Shown here in pieces: positions 7,771 through 17,740 of a stretch of 64,000 bases of DNA. The notes beneath the pieces were generated by a model. The model saw only the letters and a program-made list of their open reading frames with translations, was not told the DNA's origin and did no database searches. Position 1 is the stretch's first letter; every line of letters begins with the position of its first letter. The position numbers and the translations under genes are program-made. Source of the stretch: DASSFZ01 sp035283185 (GTDB taxonomy: Bacteria; Chloroflexota; Anaerolineae; Fen-1058); contig DATEUJ010000068.1 of the NCBI GenBank assembly GCA_035283185.1, positions 62,001-126,000 on the forward strand. The letters run 5' to 3'.

Positions 7771-8832
7771 ATGGCTTCTATCGTCGCAACCGCCACCGGA
7801 TTTCCCTCACACTATTACAGCCAGGACGAAATGATCGGCGCGCTGCGCCGGTTCTGGGCGGCACGCCACTCCAACCTCGATCGGCTCGAACGCCTCCACC
7901 GGCATATGATGGTCGAGGGTCGTCACCTGGCCTTGCCGATCGAAGCCTACCCCCAGCTATCCGGCTTCGGCGAAAGTAACCATGCCTGGATCAAAGTCGC
8001 GCTCGATCTCGGCGAAACGACGCTGTGCGCGCTGCTCGAACGCGCCGGTATCGGCGCCGACGACGTTTCGCAGTTGACTTTCACGACCGTCACCGGCATC
8101 GCCGTTCCCTCGATCGACGCCCGGCTGATGAATCGCATCCCATTCTCCCGACATTTGAAACGCCTGCCCGTGTTCGGGCTGGGCTGCCTGGGCGGCGTCG
8201 CCGGCGTGGCCCGCGTCGCCGACTACCTGCGCGGCCACCCCGACGAGGCCGCCATCCTGCTGTCGATCGAGCTGTGCTCGCTGACGCTTCAGCCGGACGA
8301 CGTGTCGATCGCCAACATCGTCTCCAGCGGATTGTTCGGCGACGGCGCGGCGGCGGTGCTCATAGTCGGCGAGGCACATCCCCTGGCCCAACCCGGACGG
8401 CCACGCGTGATCGACAGCCGATCGATCTTCTTCCCGGACACCGAGCGGGTCATGGGCTGGGACGTCGGCGACCGGGGTTTCAAAGTCGTGTTGAGCGCCG
8501 ACGTGCCCGACATCGCTCGAACCCGGTTACGCCCGGCGATCGAGACATTCCTCGCCGATCATCGCCTGTCCATCGACGACATCGACCGCTGGATCGCGCA
8601 TCCCGGCGGGCCGAAAGTGGCTCAGGCGATCGAAGATGGTCTCGGTCTGAGCCACAGCGCGTTGCGCCTGAGCCGCGAGAGCCTGGCGCGCGTGGGGAAC
8701 GTGTCATCGGCGTCGGTGCTGTTCATCCTCCACGAAACGCTGGCCGGGAATCAGCCACCGGTCGGGGCGCACGGCCTAATGATCGCGATGGGGCCGGCTT
8801 TCTGCGCCGAGCTGGTGCTGCTGCAATGGTGA
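7771..8832 (+). CDS. Type III polyketide synthase (chalcone/stilbene synthase family)
   Basis: A 353-residue thiolase-fold enzyme with the complete triad: Cys139 in GLGCLGG, His277 in IAHPGG and Asn310 in GNVSSAS. Type III synthases extend an acyl-CoA starter with malonyl-CoA and cyclise the chain to resorcinols or pyrones. ATG 7771 is chosen because AGGAG lies 9 nt before it and homology begins with ASIVATATG; an upstream in-frame ATG at 7678 gives an unrelated leader. The stop overlaps the start of the methyltransferase gene by 7 nt, and a flavoprotein follows, the same order as srsA-srsB-srsC for phenolic lipids. The product is therefore probably an alkylresorcinol or alkylpyrone, an inference from gene order. 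Confidence 0.93.
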   Translation: MASIVATATGFPSHYYSQDEMIGALRRFWAARHSNLDRLERLHRHMMVEGRHLALPIEAYPQLSGFGESNHAWIKVALDLGETTLCALLERAGIGADDVSQLTFTTVTGIAVPSIDARLMNRIPFSRHLKRLPVFGLGCLGGVAGVARVADYLRGHPDEAAILLSIELCSLTLQPDDVSIANIVSSGLFGDGAAAVLIVGEAHPLAQPGRPRVIDSRSIFFPDTERVMGWDVGDRGFKVVLSADVPDIARTRLRPAIETFLADHRLSIDDIDRWIAHPGGPKVAQAIEDGLGLSHSALRLSRESLARVGNVSSASVLFILHETLAGNQPPVGAHGLMIAMGPAFCAELVLLQW

Positions 8833-9422
8833 CGCAAATCCTTTTTGTCGGGATCGTTCTGGCGCTGGCTGCCCAGCGCCTGCTCGAGCTTCGCCTGAGC
8901 CGGCGCAACGAAGCGCGCATCCTGGCACAAGGAGGGTGCGAGCACGCGCCCGAACATTTCGCCGCCATGAAAATACTGCACACGACCTGGTTTCTGGCGA
9001 TGATCGTCGAGGTCGTATGGCTCGATCGTCCTTTCGTGCCGCTGTTGTCGCTCGGCGCTTTGATGGTCCTTACGATAGGCCAAAGCCTGCGCTACGCGGC
9101 GATCCGGGCGCTGGGCTGGCGCTGGACGGTCCGCATCATGACCCTGCCCGACATGCCGCCGATCACGCATGGCATCTACCACTACCTGCGACACCCCAAT
9201 TACCTGGGGGTCATTCTCGAAATGGCGTCCGTGCCGCTGCTCCATACGGCGGTTCTCACGGCCCTGTTTTTTAGCCTGGCAAACGCACGCCTGCTGACCA
9301 TCCGCATGCGTGCCGAAGAAAAAGTCTTGAGCGCGCACAATGATTATGACCGGGCATTCGCCAATCGACCGCGCCTCATCCCTCGCCCGGCCAGACCGGA
9401 TGCATCGAATAAACCAACATGA
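8826..9422 (+). CDS. Isoprenylcysteine carboxyl methyltransferase-family protein
   Basis: A 198-residue membrane protein with about five hydrophobic helices and the ICMT/PEMT signature GIYHYLRHPNYLGVILE, followed by a second conserved segment ending RAEEKVLS. It begins with the ATG at 8826 inside the end of the PKS gene and ends overlapping the next gene by 4 nt (ATGA), so all three are translationally coupled. ICMT-like enzymes beside type III PKSs (BpsB in Bacillus) O-methylate alkylpyrones or resorcinols using S-adenosylmethionine. That substrate is an inference here, but prenylated-protein methylation is unlikely in this setting. Confidence 0.88.
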   Translation: MVTQILFVGIVLALAAQRLLELRLSRRNEARILAQGGCEHAPEHFAAMKILHTTWFLAMIVEVVWLDRPFVPLLSLGALMVLTIGQSLRYAAIRALGWRWTVRIMTLPDMPPITHGIYHYLRHPNYLGVILEMASVPLLHTAVLTALFFSLANARLLTIRMRAEEKVLSAHNDYDRAFANRPRLIPRPARPDASNKPT

Positions 9423-10612
9423 CTGACCCATTCGATGTGATCATCATCGGCGCGGGGCCGGCTGGCCTGTCGGCGGGCATCGTGCTATCCGGGCACGGGC
9501 TGCGCACGCTGGTGTGCGAGAAGCGACGCTTCCCGACCGATAAAGCCTGCGGCGAAGGCGTGATGCCAGTCGGTATGACTCACCTGGCTCGACTGGGCGT
9601 CACGCAGCATTTGCGCGAAAAAGACGTCCGCCCCTTTATCGGCATCCGGTATCACTCGCCGAGTGGACGCACTGCTGCGGCGACCTTCGCCGAAGGGCCA
9701 GGCTGGGGCATCCGCCGCACCGCGTTGTCAACGGCTCTGCTGCTCCGGGCGAAAGAGCTGGATCATCTCGAGATCCGGGAAGAGACACACGCGCAGCCTT
9801 TAGAACGAACGGCAGACTACATCGCTACTCAGGCCGGCGGCGAGCGCGTTTTCAGCCGGCTGCTGATCGGCGCCGACGGGTTGAATTCGCGCGTGCGCCG
9901 CTGGGCCGAACTGGAAAAGCGCACTCGAATGCTTCAGCGCTGGGGAGTGCGCCAACATTACAGGATCGCGCCCTGGAGTGAATACGTCGAAGTGCATTGG
10001 AAAGACGGCCTTGAGGCGTACATCACGCCTTGCGCGGACGAGCAGGTCGGGGTCGCCTTTTTGTGGGATCGGGCGCGCTACCCAAACGTCCGCGGAGGTG
10101 AAGCGTTGTTCACGTCTCTCCTGCGCGCCTTCCCCGGCCTCCAGGCCCGGCTCGACGGTGCATGCCCTTGCGATACGGTTCGGACAGTCGGCCCTCTCCA
10201 TCGGGCGGCCAGCGCTCCCGTCGCCGATGGTGTGCTCCTCATCGGTGATGCCGCCGGCTACCTGGATGCGATCACGGGCGAAGGCATCAGCCTTGCCACG
10301 GCTCAGGCGCTGTGCCTGGAGCAGACCGTCGTGCCGCTTTTGCAATCGCAGAATAAGCGCGAGACGATGCCGAAAGCGCGCGAACTGATGTCTTATGCGC
10401 GGGCCTATCGCGCCATCGTGAAGCCCTATTATCAGGTCACTCAACTCGTGCTGCTTCTCAGCCGCCACCCACGGCTGGCGGAGCGCATCATCAAGGCTTT
10501 GGCCCAACAACCCGATGTGTTCCAGCACATGCTGTCGGCCAACATGGGACTCACGCCTGTCTGGTCAATAGGCTTGATCCAGATCGCTCGATGGGCACGC
10601 GGGCTTATCTGA
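9419..10612 (+). CDS. FAD-dependent oxidoreductase (geranylgeranyl reductase / PHBH-like)
   Basis: A 397-residue flavoprotein. The Rossmann GAGPAG is at 11-16, followed by KACGEGVMP, a second FAD motif LIGADGLNSRVRR, and GVLLIGDAAGYLDAITGEGI, which contacts the FAD pyrophosphate. This group includes geranylgeranyl reductases and aromatic hydroxylases. It is the last gene of the PKS-methyltransferase-flavoprotein operon and matches the place of SrsC, which hydroxylates alkylresorcinol rings toward quinones. Its ATG overlaps the methyltransferase stop. An alternative role is chain or prenyl reduction. No N-terminal signal is present, so it acts in the cytoplasm or at the inner membrane face. 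Confidence 0.88.
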   Translation: MTDPFDVIIIGAGPAGLSAGIVLSGHGLRTLVCEKRRFPTDKACGEGVMPVGMTHLARLGVTQHLREKDVRPFIGIRYHSPSGRTAAATFAEGPGWGIRRTALSTALLLRAKELDHLEIREETHAQPLERTADYIATQAGGERVFSRLLIGADGLNSRVRRWAELEKRTRMLQRWGVRQHYRIAPWSEYVEVHWKDGLEAYITPCADEQVGVAFLWDRARYPNVRGGEALFTSLLRAFPGLQARLDGACPCDTVRTVGPLHRAASAPVADGVLLIGDAAGYLDAITGEGISLATAQALCLEQTVVPLLQSQNKRETMPKARELMSYARAYRAIVKPYYQVTQLVLLLSRHPRLAERIIKALAQQPDVFQHMLSANMGLTPVWSIGLIQIARWARGLI

Positions 10613-10665
10613 CGTGCTTGCGTTGTGGTGTAAGAACCCGGACACCATGACTCGCACCTCCGCCC

Positions 10666-11163
10666 TCATCCCTCATCCTTTAACTCCGCCATCAAGCTAT
10701 CGAAGTCGAGCGGCTCGGTCACCATGCGCAGCTCGCCGCTCGGATCGCGCGGCCACTCGGACGGAGCGCGATCGGCGTAGATCTCGATGCCGGTGCCGTC
10801 GGGATCGCGCAGGTAGATCGCCTCGCTCACGCCGTGATCGGCCGCGCCGTCGATCGGCACGCCCATGTCGAGCAATCGCTTCAGCGCGCGAGCCAGCTCA
10901 CGCCGGTTCGGATACAGAATGGCGAAGTGATACAGCCCGGTCGTTCCATACGGCGGCGGCGACCCGCCCTGGCTTTCCCACGTGTTAAGCCCGATGTGGT
11001 GATGATAGCCACCCGCCGACAGAAACGCGGCGCTGCGCCCGAAGTACTGCTGCACCTCGAAGCCGAAGGCGTCGCGGTAGAATTTCACGGCTCGATCGAG
11101 ATCGGACACCTTCAGGTGAACGTGCCCGATGTGGGTCTGGGGATGAATAGCATCGTCGCTCAT
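10666..11163 (-). CDS. VOC-family (glyoxalase/extradiol dioxygenase-like) protein
   Basis: A 165-residue vicinal-oxygen-chelate protein: HIGHVHLKVSDLDRAVKFYR opens the first module, YHHHIGLNTW and YHFAIL supply likely metal-binding His residues, and YLRDPDGTGIEIYADR closes the second module with the terminal Glu. The organisation resembles catechol 2,3-dioxygenase-like proteins (YwbC/CatE type). AAGGA lies about 6 nt before the start. It follows two genes of the quinone-detoxification type on the same strand, so a role against electrophiles or in aromatic ring cleavage is plausible. The substrate cannot be read from sequence. Confidence 0.85.
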   Translation of the reverse strand: MSDDAIHPQTHIGHVHLKVSDLDRAVKFYRDAFGFEVQQYFGRSAAFLSAGGYHHHIGLNTWESQGGSPPPYGTTGLYHFAILYPNRRELARALKRLLDMGVPIDGAADHGVSEAIYLRDPDGTGIEIYADRAPSEWPRDPSGELRMVTEPLDFDSLMAELKDEG

Positions 11164-11221
11164 ATCATCCTTTCCGTTCTCACCTTACTCCTCGATAAGA
11201 GCGTCTGGGCAGGAGAGTTTT

Positions 11222-11914
11222 TCACCACAGAGGCGCGGTGGGCGCCGGGTCTTGCTGGTCGATGCGCTTTGTCAACCACGCCGACAGATCGTCGAGGCTA
11301 TGCTGGCTGATCTGGTGCGCGATCGGGTACTCTTTGTACGTGAGATCGGCGGCGGTGTCCTTAAGCAAGTCACGCGTCTCGCGGCCAAAGGAAACCGGGA
11401 TGATCGGGTCGTGCATGCCGTGTGCGACGAACCAGCCGAGACCGTCGAGATCGTTCAACCTGAATTCCAGTCTCAGCTCTTTCGCCGGTGGGACGTAGCC
11501 GCTGTGTGCGACGACGCCTGCGAATTTGTCCGGCTGCGTCAGGGCGAGCGCGTGCGACATCACCGCGCCCATACTGAAGCCAAACAGAAACACGCGCCGC
11601 GCGTCGACCGGATAACCGGCGACGACCTCATCGAGGAACCTCCTCAAGTGCTCGTAGCTCTCGGCGAACATGCGCGAGTGAGGCGCACCGACTTCGATCA
11701 CGTCGTACCAGGCATATCCGCCGCCGTATGGGAACGGAAAAGGCGCTCGCGCGCTGACGATCAGCAGGCGCGGGTCGAGATATGGCGCGAGGCCGAACAG
11801 ATCATGCTCGTCCGCGCCGCGCCCGTGCAGCATGATCAATGCCGGACACGGGCCGTCGACGCTGGCGCGTGGCGGGTGGACGATGTGCGTGAGACTGGCA
11901 GATATGGGCTCCAT
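11222..11914 (-). CDS. Phospholipase/carboxylesterase (MhqD-like alpha/beta hydrolase)
   Basis: A 230-residue serine hydrolase: an oxyanion-region LIMLHGRGADEHD, a nucleophile elbow GFSMG with Ser114, an HDPIIP segment with the acidic residue, and the catalytic His in PIAHQIS near the C-terminus. The start at 11914 lies 5 nt after the stop of the ring-cleaving dioxygenase gene, so the two are one transcript. Bacillus yodED (mhqE-mhqD) pairs the same two families, and both respond to catechols and quinones. The frame is open well upstream, but that part is antisense-like shadow of the dioxygenase gene. Confidence 0.88.
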   Translation of the reverse strand: MEPISASLTHIVHPPRASVDGPCPALIMLHGRGADEHDLFGLAPYLDPRLLIVSARAPFPFPYGGGYAWYDVIEVGAPHSRMFAESYEHLRRFLDEVVAGYPVDARRVFLFGFSMGAVMSHALALTQPDKFAGVVAHSGYVPPAKELRLEFRLNDLDGLGWFVAHGMHDPIIPVSFGRETRDLLKDTAADLTYKEYPIAHQISQHSLDDLSAWLTKRIDQQDPAPTAPLW

Positions 11915-11919
11915 CTTTG

Positions 11920-12978
11920 CTATGGCACGATTGGCGTGAGCGTCGATTCGATCTCTGCGCGCTGCGGCTCGAGCCAGGCTGGCAGGGAGAGCGCCGCGCC
12001 CAACGCATCCCGGGATTCGTCGACGGCAAAGCCCGGCGGCACGGTTGCGATCTCCACAAGGTGCCCGTCGGGATCGTGGAAGTAGATCGACTTGAAGTAC
12101 TTGCGATCCTGCACGGGCGTCACACGCAGGCCTCGGCCGCGCAGCCGATCGGCCCATTTGAGCTGCGTCTCGTCGTCCTCGACCGCGAAGGCGAAGTGAT
12201 GCGTCAGCCCGATTCCTATCTGCCCGCGCCGCATAGTCTGAGGCGGGTAGCCGAAGTAAGTGATGATCGTTCCGGGTCGGCCATCGCCCACACCCCAGTA
12301 ATAGTGCGGCGCGTCCGGATTGTCGAAGTTGACCGTCTTCTTCAGCAGGCGCAGGCCGAGCGCTTCGGTGTAGAAGGCATTCGTCGCCGGGATGTCGGAT
12401 GCGATGGCGGTGATGTGGTGCAGCCCGTCCAGGCGCATGTCGGGCGTGATCGCCTGGACCGGCCCGGGCCACGTCGTCGCCGCGATAGCGGCTTCGTCGC
12501 GGCCGCCGCTCATCTGGTCGGCGCGCGGCATGATCACGCGGCCGCCCAGCGCGTCAGGCGCTTCGTCGACCGTCCAGCCCGGCCCGCGCGTGGCGATCTC
12601 GAGGATCAGGCCATCCGGGTCGGTGAAGTAGATCGACCGGAAATACGATCGATCGTACGGCCCGGTGACGCGCAGGCCGCGATCCGTCAGCCAGCGCTTC
12701 CACTTCAACTGTGCGTCAGGCGTCTCGGCGGTGAGCGCCAGGTGGTGCGTCGCGCCGATACCCCAGTGTCCGTGCGGCGCGCGCGGCCACTCGAAGAACG
12801 TCAGCAGCGTGCCCGGCGCGCCCGCTTCGTCGCCGAAGTACAGGTGATACGAGTCCGGCACGTCGAAGTTGACGGTCTGCTTGACGAGTCTCAGCCCCAG
12901 CGCGCGTGTGTAAAAATCGACCGTCTGCTGGGCGTTCGAGCACACCATCGTGATGTGGTGGATTCCGAGGATGGTCAT
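11920..12978 (-). CDS. Ring-cleaving dioxygenase, two-VOC type (MhqO/MhqE-like)
   Basis: A 352-residue protein built of two homologous halves, each starting with a HHIT motif (GIHHITMVCSNAQQTVDFY at residue 5; LDGLHHITAIASDIPATNAF in the second half) and each with YFRSIYFTDPDG or YFKSIYFHDPDG. That fits the glyoxalase/dioxygenase superfamily enzymes induced by hydroquinones in firmicutes. The start at 12978 has an AGGGGA element 5 nt upstream and a TATAAT about 20 nt farther up. The esterase follows immediately. Likely function is ring opening or glutathione-independent detoxification of (hydro)quinones; metal-binding His and Glu residues are present in both halves. Confidence 0.9.
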   Translation of the reverse strand: MTILGIHHITMVCSNAQQTVDFYTRALGLRLVKQTVNFDVPDSYHLYFGDEAGAPGTLLTFFEWPRAPHGHWGIGATHHLALTAETPDAQLKWKRWLTDRGLRVTGPYDRSYFRSIYFTDPDGLILEIATRGPGWTVDEAPDALGGRVIMPRADQMSGGRDEAAIAATTWPGPVQAITPDMRLDGLHHITAIASDIPATNAFYTEALGLRLLKKTVNFDNPDAPHYYWGVGDGRPGTIITYFGYPPQTMRRGQIGIGLTHHFAFAVEDDETQLKWADRLRGRGLRVTPVQDRKYFKSIYFHDPDGHLVEIATVPPGFAVDESRDALGAALSLPAWLEPQRAEIESTLTPIVP

Positions 12979-13032
12979 GCGTTTCCCCTGGCGTGAGACA
13001 ATTATAACGCGATTTGGCATGTCGATCCGTGC

Positions 13033-13047
13033 AGACTTCGGAAGTCT
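13033..13047. repeat. AGACTTCGGAAGTCT palindrome, dispersed copy
   Basis: An exact copy of the 15-mer that forms one arm of the inverted repeat at 4070-4102, also found at 24142-24156. A degenerate half-copy (GAGACTTGCACAAGTGCG) follows directly. It sits in the intergenic region upstream of the dioxygenase and ankyrin genes. Confidence 0.85.
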
Positions 13048-13138
13048 AGCGAGACTTGCACAAGTGCGACAAACCGATACAATCCAGCGGAACCGGCCAA
13101 CCCAGCGGCATCTCACCCCATCCATATGAGGCAACATC

Positions 13139-13816
13139 ATGAGTGCGAATCTCGATCTACTCGAAGCCGTCAAGGCAGGCGACGTCGAGCGTGTGAAGGC
13201 GCTGCTCGAGCCGGACCCGGCGCTCGTCAATGCCAGAGATGATTCGGGCAACTCGGCCGTTCTGCTCGCCGTGTACTATGGCCGCAAGAACGTCGTCGAA
13301 TTGCTGCTTTCCTACAAGCCACACATGAACCTGTTCGAGGCGTCGGCCGCCGGCGACCTGCAGCGCGTCACGGCGCTGCTGCGAGAGGATCCGGATCTTG
13401 AAGGGGATCGGGTCAACTCGTTCGCGCACGATGGCTTCACGCCGCTCGGCCTGGCCTCGTTCTTCGGCCACGGCGGGGTGGTCAAGTATCTACTCTCGCG
13501 AGGCGCTGAGGCGAACCTGGCTTCCAGGAACCGCATGCAGGTGATGCCGCTGCACTCGGCCGTGGCGGGCCGCCACGCCGGCATCGCCAGAACGCTCCTG
13601 GAGCACGGCGCGGACGTCAACGCTGCGCAGCAGGATGGATTCGTCCCACTGCACGGGGCGGCGCAGAACGGTCAGCCGGACATGATCGAGCTGCTACTCG
13701 AGTACGGCGCGGATGTGAACGCGAAGAACGCGGAGGGCCTGACTGCGCTGGCGATCGCGGTTCAGGAGGGGCACGCCGGGGCGGCCGAATTGCTTCGCCA
13801 GCACGGGGCGATGTAA
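13139..13816 (+). CDS. Ankyrin-repeat protein
   Basis: A 225-residue protein made almost wholly of ankyrin repeats: an N-terminal pair (LLEAVKAGDVERVKALLE, NSAVLLAVYYGRKNVVELLL) and then four with the consensus DGFTPLGLASFFGHGGVVKYL, MPLHSAVAGRHAGIARTLLE, GFVPLHGAAQNGQPDMIELL and GLTALAIAVQEGHAGAAELL. No signal peptide or membrane helix is seen. Ankyrin repeats bind proteins; the partner is unknown. The FAD oxidoreductase gene begins 19 nt downstream, so they may share a transcript, but no functional link is evident. TACAAT at 13078-13083 could be the -10 box. Confidence 0.9.
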   Translation: MSANLDLLEAVKAGDVERVKALLEPDPALVNARDDSGNSAVLLAVYYGRKNVVELLLSYKPHMNLFEASAAGDLQRVTALLREDPDLEGDRVNSFAHDGFTPLGLASFFGHGGVVKYLLSRGAEANLASRNRMQVMPLHSAVAGRHAGIARTLLEHGADVNAAQQDGFVPLHGAAQNGQPDMIELLLEYGADVNAKNAEGLTALAIAVQEGHAGAAELLRQHGAM

Positions 13817-13835
13817 GGTCGAAGGGAAGAAGAGC

Positions 13836-15212
13836 GTGAGCGAGTCGACGGCCGAGATCGCCATCTGCGGCGCGGGCATCGCGGGCATTGCTACAGCCTA
13901 TCACCTGGCGGTGCGGCGCGGCATGCAAGACGTCATATTGATCGACGAGCGCGCGCCGCTGTCGCTGACGAGCGACAAATCCACCGAGTGCTATCGCAAC
14001 TGGTGGCCTGGCCCCGGCGATGCGATGGTCGCGCTGATGAATCGCAGCATCGACATCCTGGAAGAACTCGCGCGAGAGAGCGGCAACATCTTCAACTTGA
14101 ACCGGCGCGGCTACCTGTATGCGACCGCCGAGCCGGGGCGCGTGTCCGATTTCATCCGTGCCGCCGAGGAAGCTGCATCGCTCGGCGCAGGACCGATGCG
14201 CCTGCACGCGACCTTGTCGAGCGACTACGTCCCCGCCCCAGCGCACGGCTTCGAGAACCAACCGACCGGCGCGGACGTGATCACCGATCCGTCGCTGATT
14301 CAGAAGCACTTTCCGTATCTCTCCGGAGACACGGTCGCCGTCGCGCACGCGCGCCGCTGCGGGTGGTTCAGCGCGCAGCAGCTCGGCATGCACATGCTGG
14401 AGCGGGCGAAGGAATGCGGCGTCAGGCTCATCGCCGGCCGAGTCGAAGCGGTGGAGACGAGAGGGGGCCGGGTGCAGTCGGTGCGCGCGAGCACGGCCGG
14501 CGGGTCGGCGACGATCGCGACGCCGCGCTTCGTCGACGCGGCCGGGCCGTTCATCCGTCACGCGGCCCACATGCTCGGCATCGACTTGCCCGTGTATTCG
14601 GAGCGGCACGTCAAGCTGGCGTTCAACGATCACCTCGACATCGTGCCGCGCGAAGCGCCCATGCTGATCTGGACCGATCCGGTGACGCTGGCGTGGTCGG
14701 ACGAGGAGCGCGCGGAACTCTCACAGTCAGACGAAGATCGCTACCTGCTCGGCGAGTTTCCATCCGGCGTGCACGGGCGGCCGGAGGGCGGCGCAGGCAG
14801 CCACATCCTGCTCCTGCTGTGGACTTACGACATGGCGCCGGTCGAGCCGACTTTCCCCATCATGCACGACCCAAACTATCCCGAAATCGCGCTGCGCGGC
14901 ATGTCGCGAATGATCCCCGGCCTGAGCGCATATTTCGGCAGAACGCCCAAGTTCTTCGCCGACGGCGGCTATTACACGAAGACGCGCGAGAACCGCCTGC
15001 TGGCGTGCCCGCTGCCGGTCGAGGGCGCATACCTGATCGGCGCGCTGTCGGGTTACGGGTTGATGGCGGCCTGCGGCGCGGCGGAGCTGCTGGCCGGCCA
15101 CATCACGGGCGCCCCCCTCCCCCACTACGCGCCGGCGTTTCGGCTGGAACGCTACGAGGACCCGGCATACCGGAATCTGCTGGAGAACTGGGGGGTGTCG
15201 GGGCAGTTATAG
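13836..15212 (+). CDS. FAD-dependent oxidoreductase, DAO family
   Basis: A 458-residue flavoprotein of the D-amino-acid/sarcosine oxidase type. The N-terminal Rossmann motif is AICGAGIAGIATAYHLA, followed by STECYRNWWPG; a substrate-domain stretch has FVDAAGPFIRHAAH, and the C-terminal FAD contact is GAYLIGALSGYGLMAACGAAE. Translation starts at a GTG (13836-13838) preceded by GGAAGA. Members oxidise secondary or tertiary amines such as N-methyl amino acids. The substrate is not predictable and no glycine-cleavage-type partner is next to it. A strong hairpin follows the stop directly. Confidence 0.88.
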   Translation: MSESTAEIAICGAGIAGIATAYHLAVRRGMQDVILIDERAPLSLTSDKSTECYRNWWPGPGDAMVALMNRSIDILEELARESGNIFNLNRRGYLYATAEPGRVSDFIRAAEEAASLGAGPMRLHATLSSDYVPAPAHGFENQPTGADVITDPSLIQKHFPYLSGDTVAVAHARRCGWFSAQQLGMHMLERAKECGVRLIAGRVEAVETRGGRVQSVRASTAGGSATIATPRFVDAAGPFIRHAAHMLGIDLPVYSERHVKLAFNDHLDIVPREAPMLIWTDPVTLAWSDEERAELSQSDEDRYLLGEFPSGVHGRPEGGAGSHILLLLWTYDMAPVEPTFPIMHDPNYPEIALRGMSRMIPGLSAYFGRTPKFFADGGYYTKTRENRLLACPLPVEGAYLIGALSGYGLMAACGAAELLAGHITGAPLPHYAPAFRLERYEDPAYRNLLENWGVSGQL

Positions 15213-15214
15213 CA

Positions 15215-15248
15215 AGAAACCCGGTTTCTCTGAAGAAACCGGGTTTCT
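15215..15248. terminator. Hairpin AGAAACCCGGTTTCT / AGAAACCGGGTTTCT, convergent terminator
   Basis: A perfect 15-bp stem with a 4-nt loop (CTGA) lies between the converging oxidoreductase and mutase genes. An almost identical structure with a 3-nt loop is at 47783-47815, so this is a mobile or dispersed hairpin used as an intergenic terminator-like element. Confidence 0.75.
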
Positions 15249-15250
15249 GC

Positions 15251-16929
<1,679 letters not shown>

Positions 16930-16930
<1 letters not shown>

Positions 16931-17199
16931 CAGGCAGTCTCCCTGAGTTTTTCTGACAGCCACAGATTGATTAAGGTCTCAGAAGATAAGCCCTGTGCGC
17001 GTGCGTATGCTGCAACAGATTCGGCAATGCTTTTCTCGACTGGGATCAGATACACGCGCTGGCGCACGTCTACGTCAAAGTGCGCCTCCCCTGTTTCGTC
17101 CCAATAGTCGGCCAAGCTGTGAGTATCCCAGAACTCGCCGGCAGCCTGCGGGCTTTCGAAATCGTCAGGGAGGGGATCGTGTGCCCTATTTTCGCTCAT
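16930..17199 (-). CDS. CopG/BrnA-like antitoxin
   Basis: An 89-residue protein with ESPQAAGEFWDTHSLADYWD near the N-terminus and a C-terminal ribbon-helix-helix-like part (FDVDVRQRVYLIPVEKSIAE, then LSSETLINLWLSEKL), the architecture of type II CopG-type antitoxins that pair with BrnT-like toxins. Start 17199 is chosen because AAGGAG lies 10 nt before it; an in-frame start at 17220 is less likely. It overlaps the end of the upstream chimeric gene by 14 nt and the start of the mutase gene by 1 nt, so it may be co-expressed with the mutase. Its toxin partner seems reduced to a fragment in the upstream gene. Confidence 0.75.
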
Positions 17200-17656
17200 A
17201 CTGTCTACGCTCCTTAGCATCCATCTCGCGTGCGCTGATCACCAAAGCCGCATCATTCGGCTTCGTGATGAAGAATACTGATCCAGTTTGTCTACGATGT
17301 CGCGGAGCCAAAACACCCGCGTGATCTTCAGAGATTGCTCCGGCTGTTAGGAATACGCAGCCATCTGTTCGGACCAGCCCTCTGTTCACATAGAGATCAA
17401 AATCGGCTAAATACTCGGCGGCGTATTCGATAGCCAGTTGCGCCAGATCGCGAACGGCAGATTCGTCGGCGTCAGAAGCCGTTGCCAGGTCCAATTCAGG
17501 GCAGTAGGCACTCCACTGGTCATCGGCGAAAGTCAGTTGAGCAGTGAGCCGCAATCCGAGATTGGCAATCGGCAGCATCGCGACAGGCTCTCGGCCGCCC
17601 TGGTCTCCGACTTGATGCACAACCTGCGCCTCCCGGATTCTTTTCATCTCGGTCAT
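17186..17656 (-). CDS. HicB-like domain joined to a BrnT-like toxin C-terminus (probable chimera)
   Basis: A 156-residue frame. Residues 30-85 resemble a HicB-type domain (LTAQLTFADDQWSAYCPELD, DESAVRDLAQLAIEYAAEYL). The last 45 or so residues instead resemble the end of BrnT/DUF497 toxins (GSVFFITKPNDAALVISARE followed by MDAKERRQYERK, compare the family's ISAR...ERR.YE). The BrnT N-terminal half is missing. The CopG-like antitoxin gene follows as it would after brnT. This looks like an internal deletion that fused a HicB-like gene to a toxin remnant; activity is doubtful. A TATAAT (minus strand, 17724-17729) lies about 70 nt upstream. Confidence 0.55.
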   Translation of the reverse strand: MTEMKRIREAQVVHQVGDQGGREPVAMLPIANLGLRLTAQLTFADDQWSAYCPELDLATASDADESAVRDLAQLAIEYAAEYLADFDLYVNRGLVRTDGCVFLTAGAISEDHAGVLAPRHRRQTGSVFFITKPNDAALVISAREMDAKERRQYERK

Positions 17657-17683
17657 CGCGTGGCCTCGTAACTTACAAGCCGC

Positions 17684-17729
17684 AAAACGTGAAGGACGAC
17701 CATCACGTTTTACGTTTCGCGCAATTATA
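17684..17729 (-). promoter_or_regulatory. Hairpin and -10 box upstream of the HicB/BrnT chimera
   Basis: A 9-bp inverted repeat AAAACGTGA/TCACGTTTT (17684-17692, 17703-17711) lies between the gene start and a TATAAT on the minus strand (17724-17729). If transcribed, the 5' leader would carry this stem. Part of the sequence belongs to the dispersed ACGTTTCACG-type repeats. Confidence 0.4.
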
Positions 17730-17740
17730 CCCTGATTACC

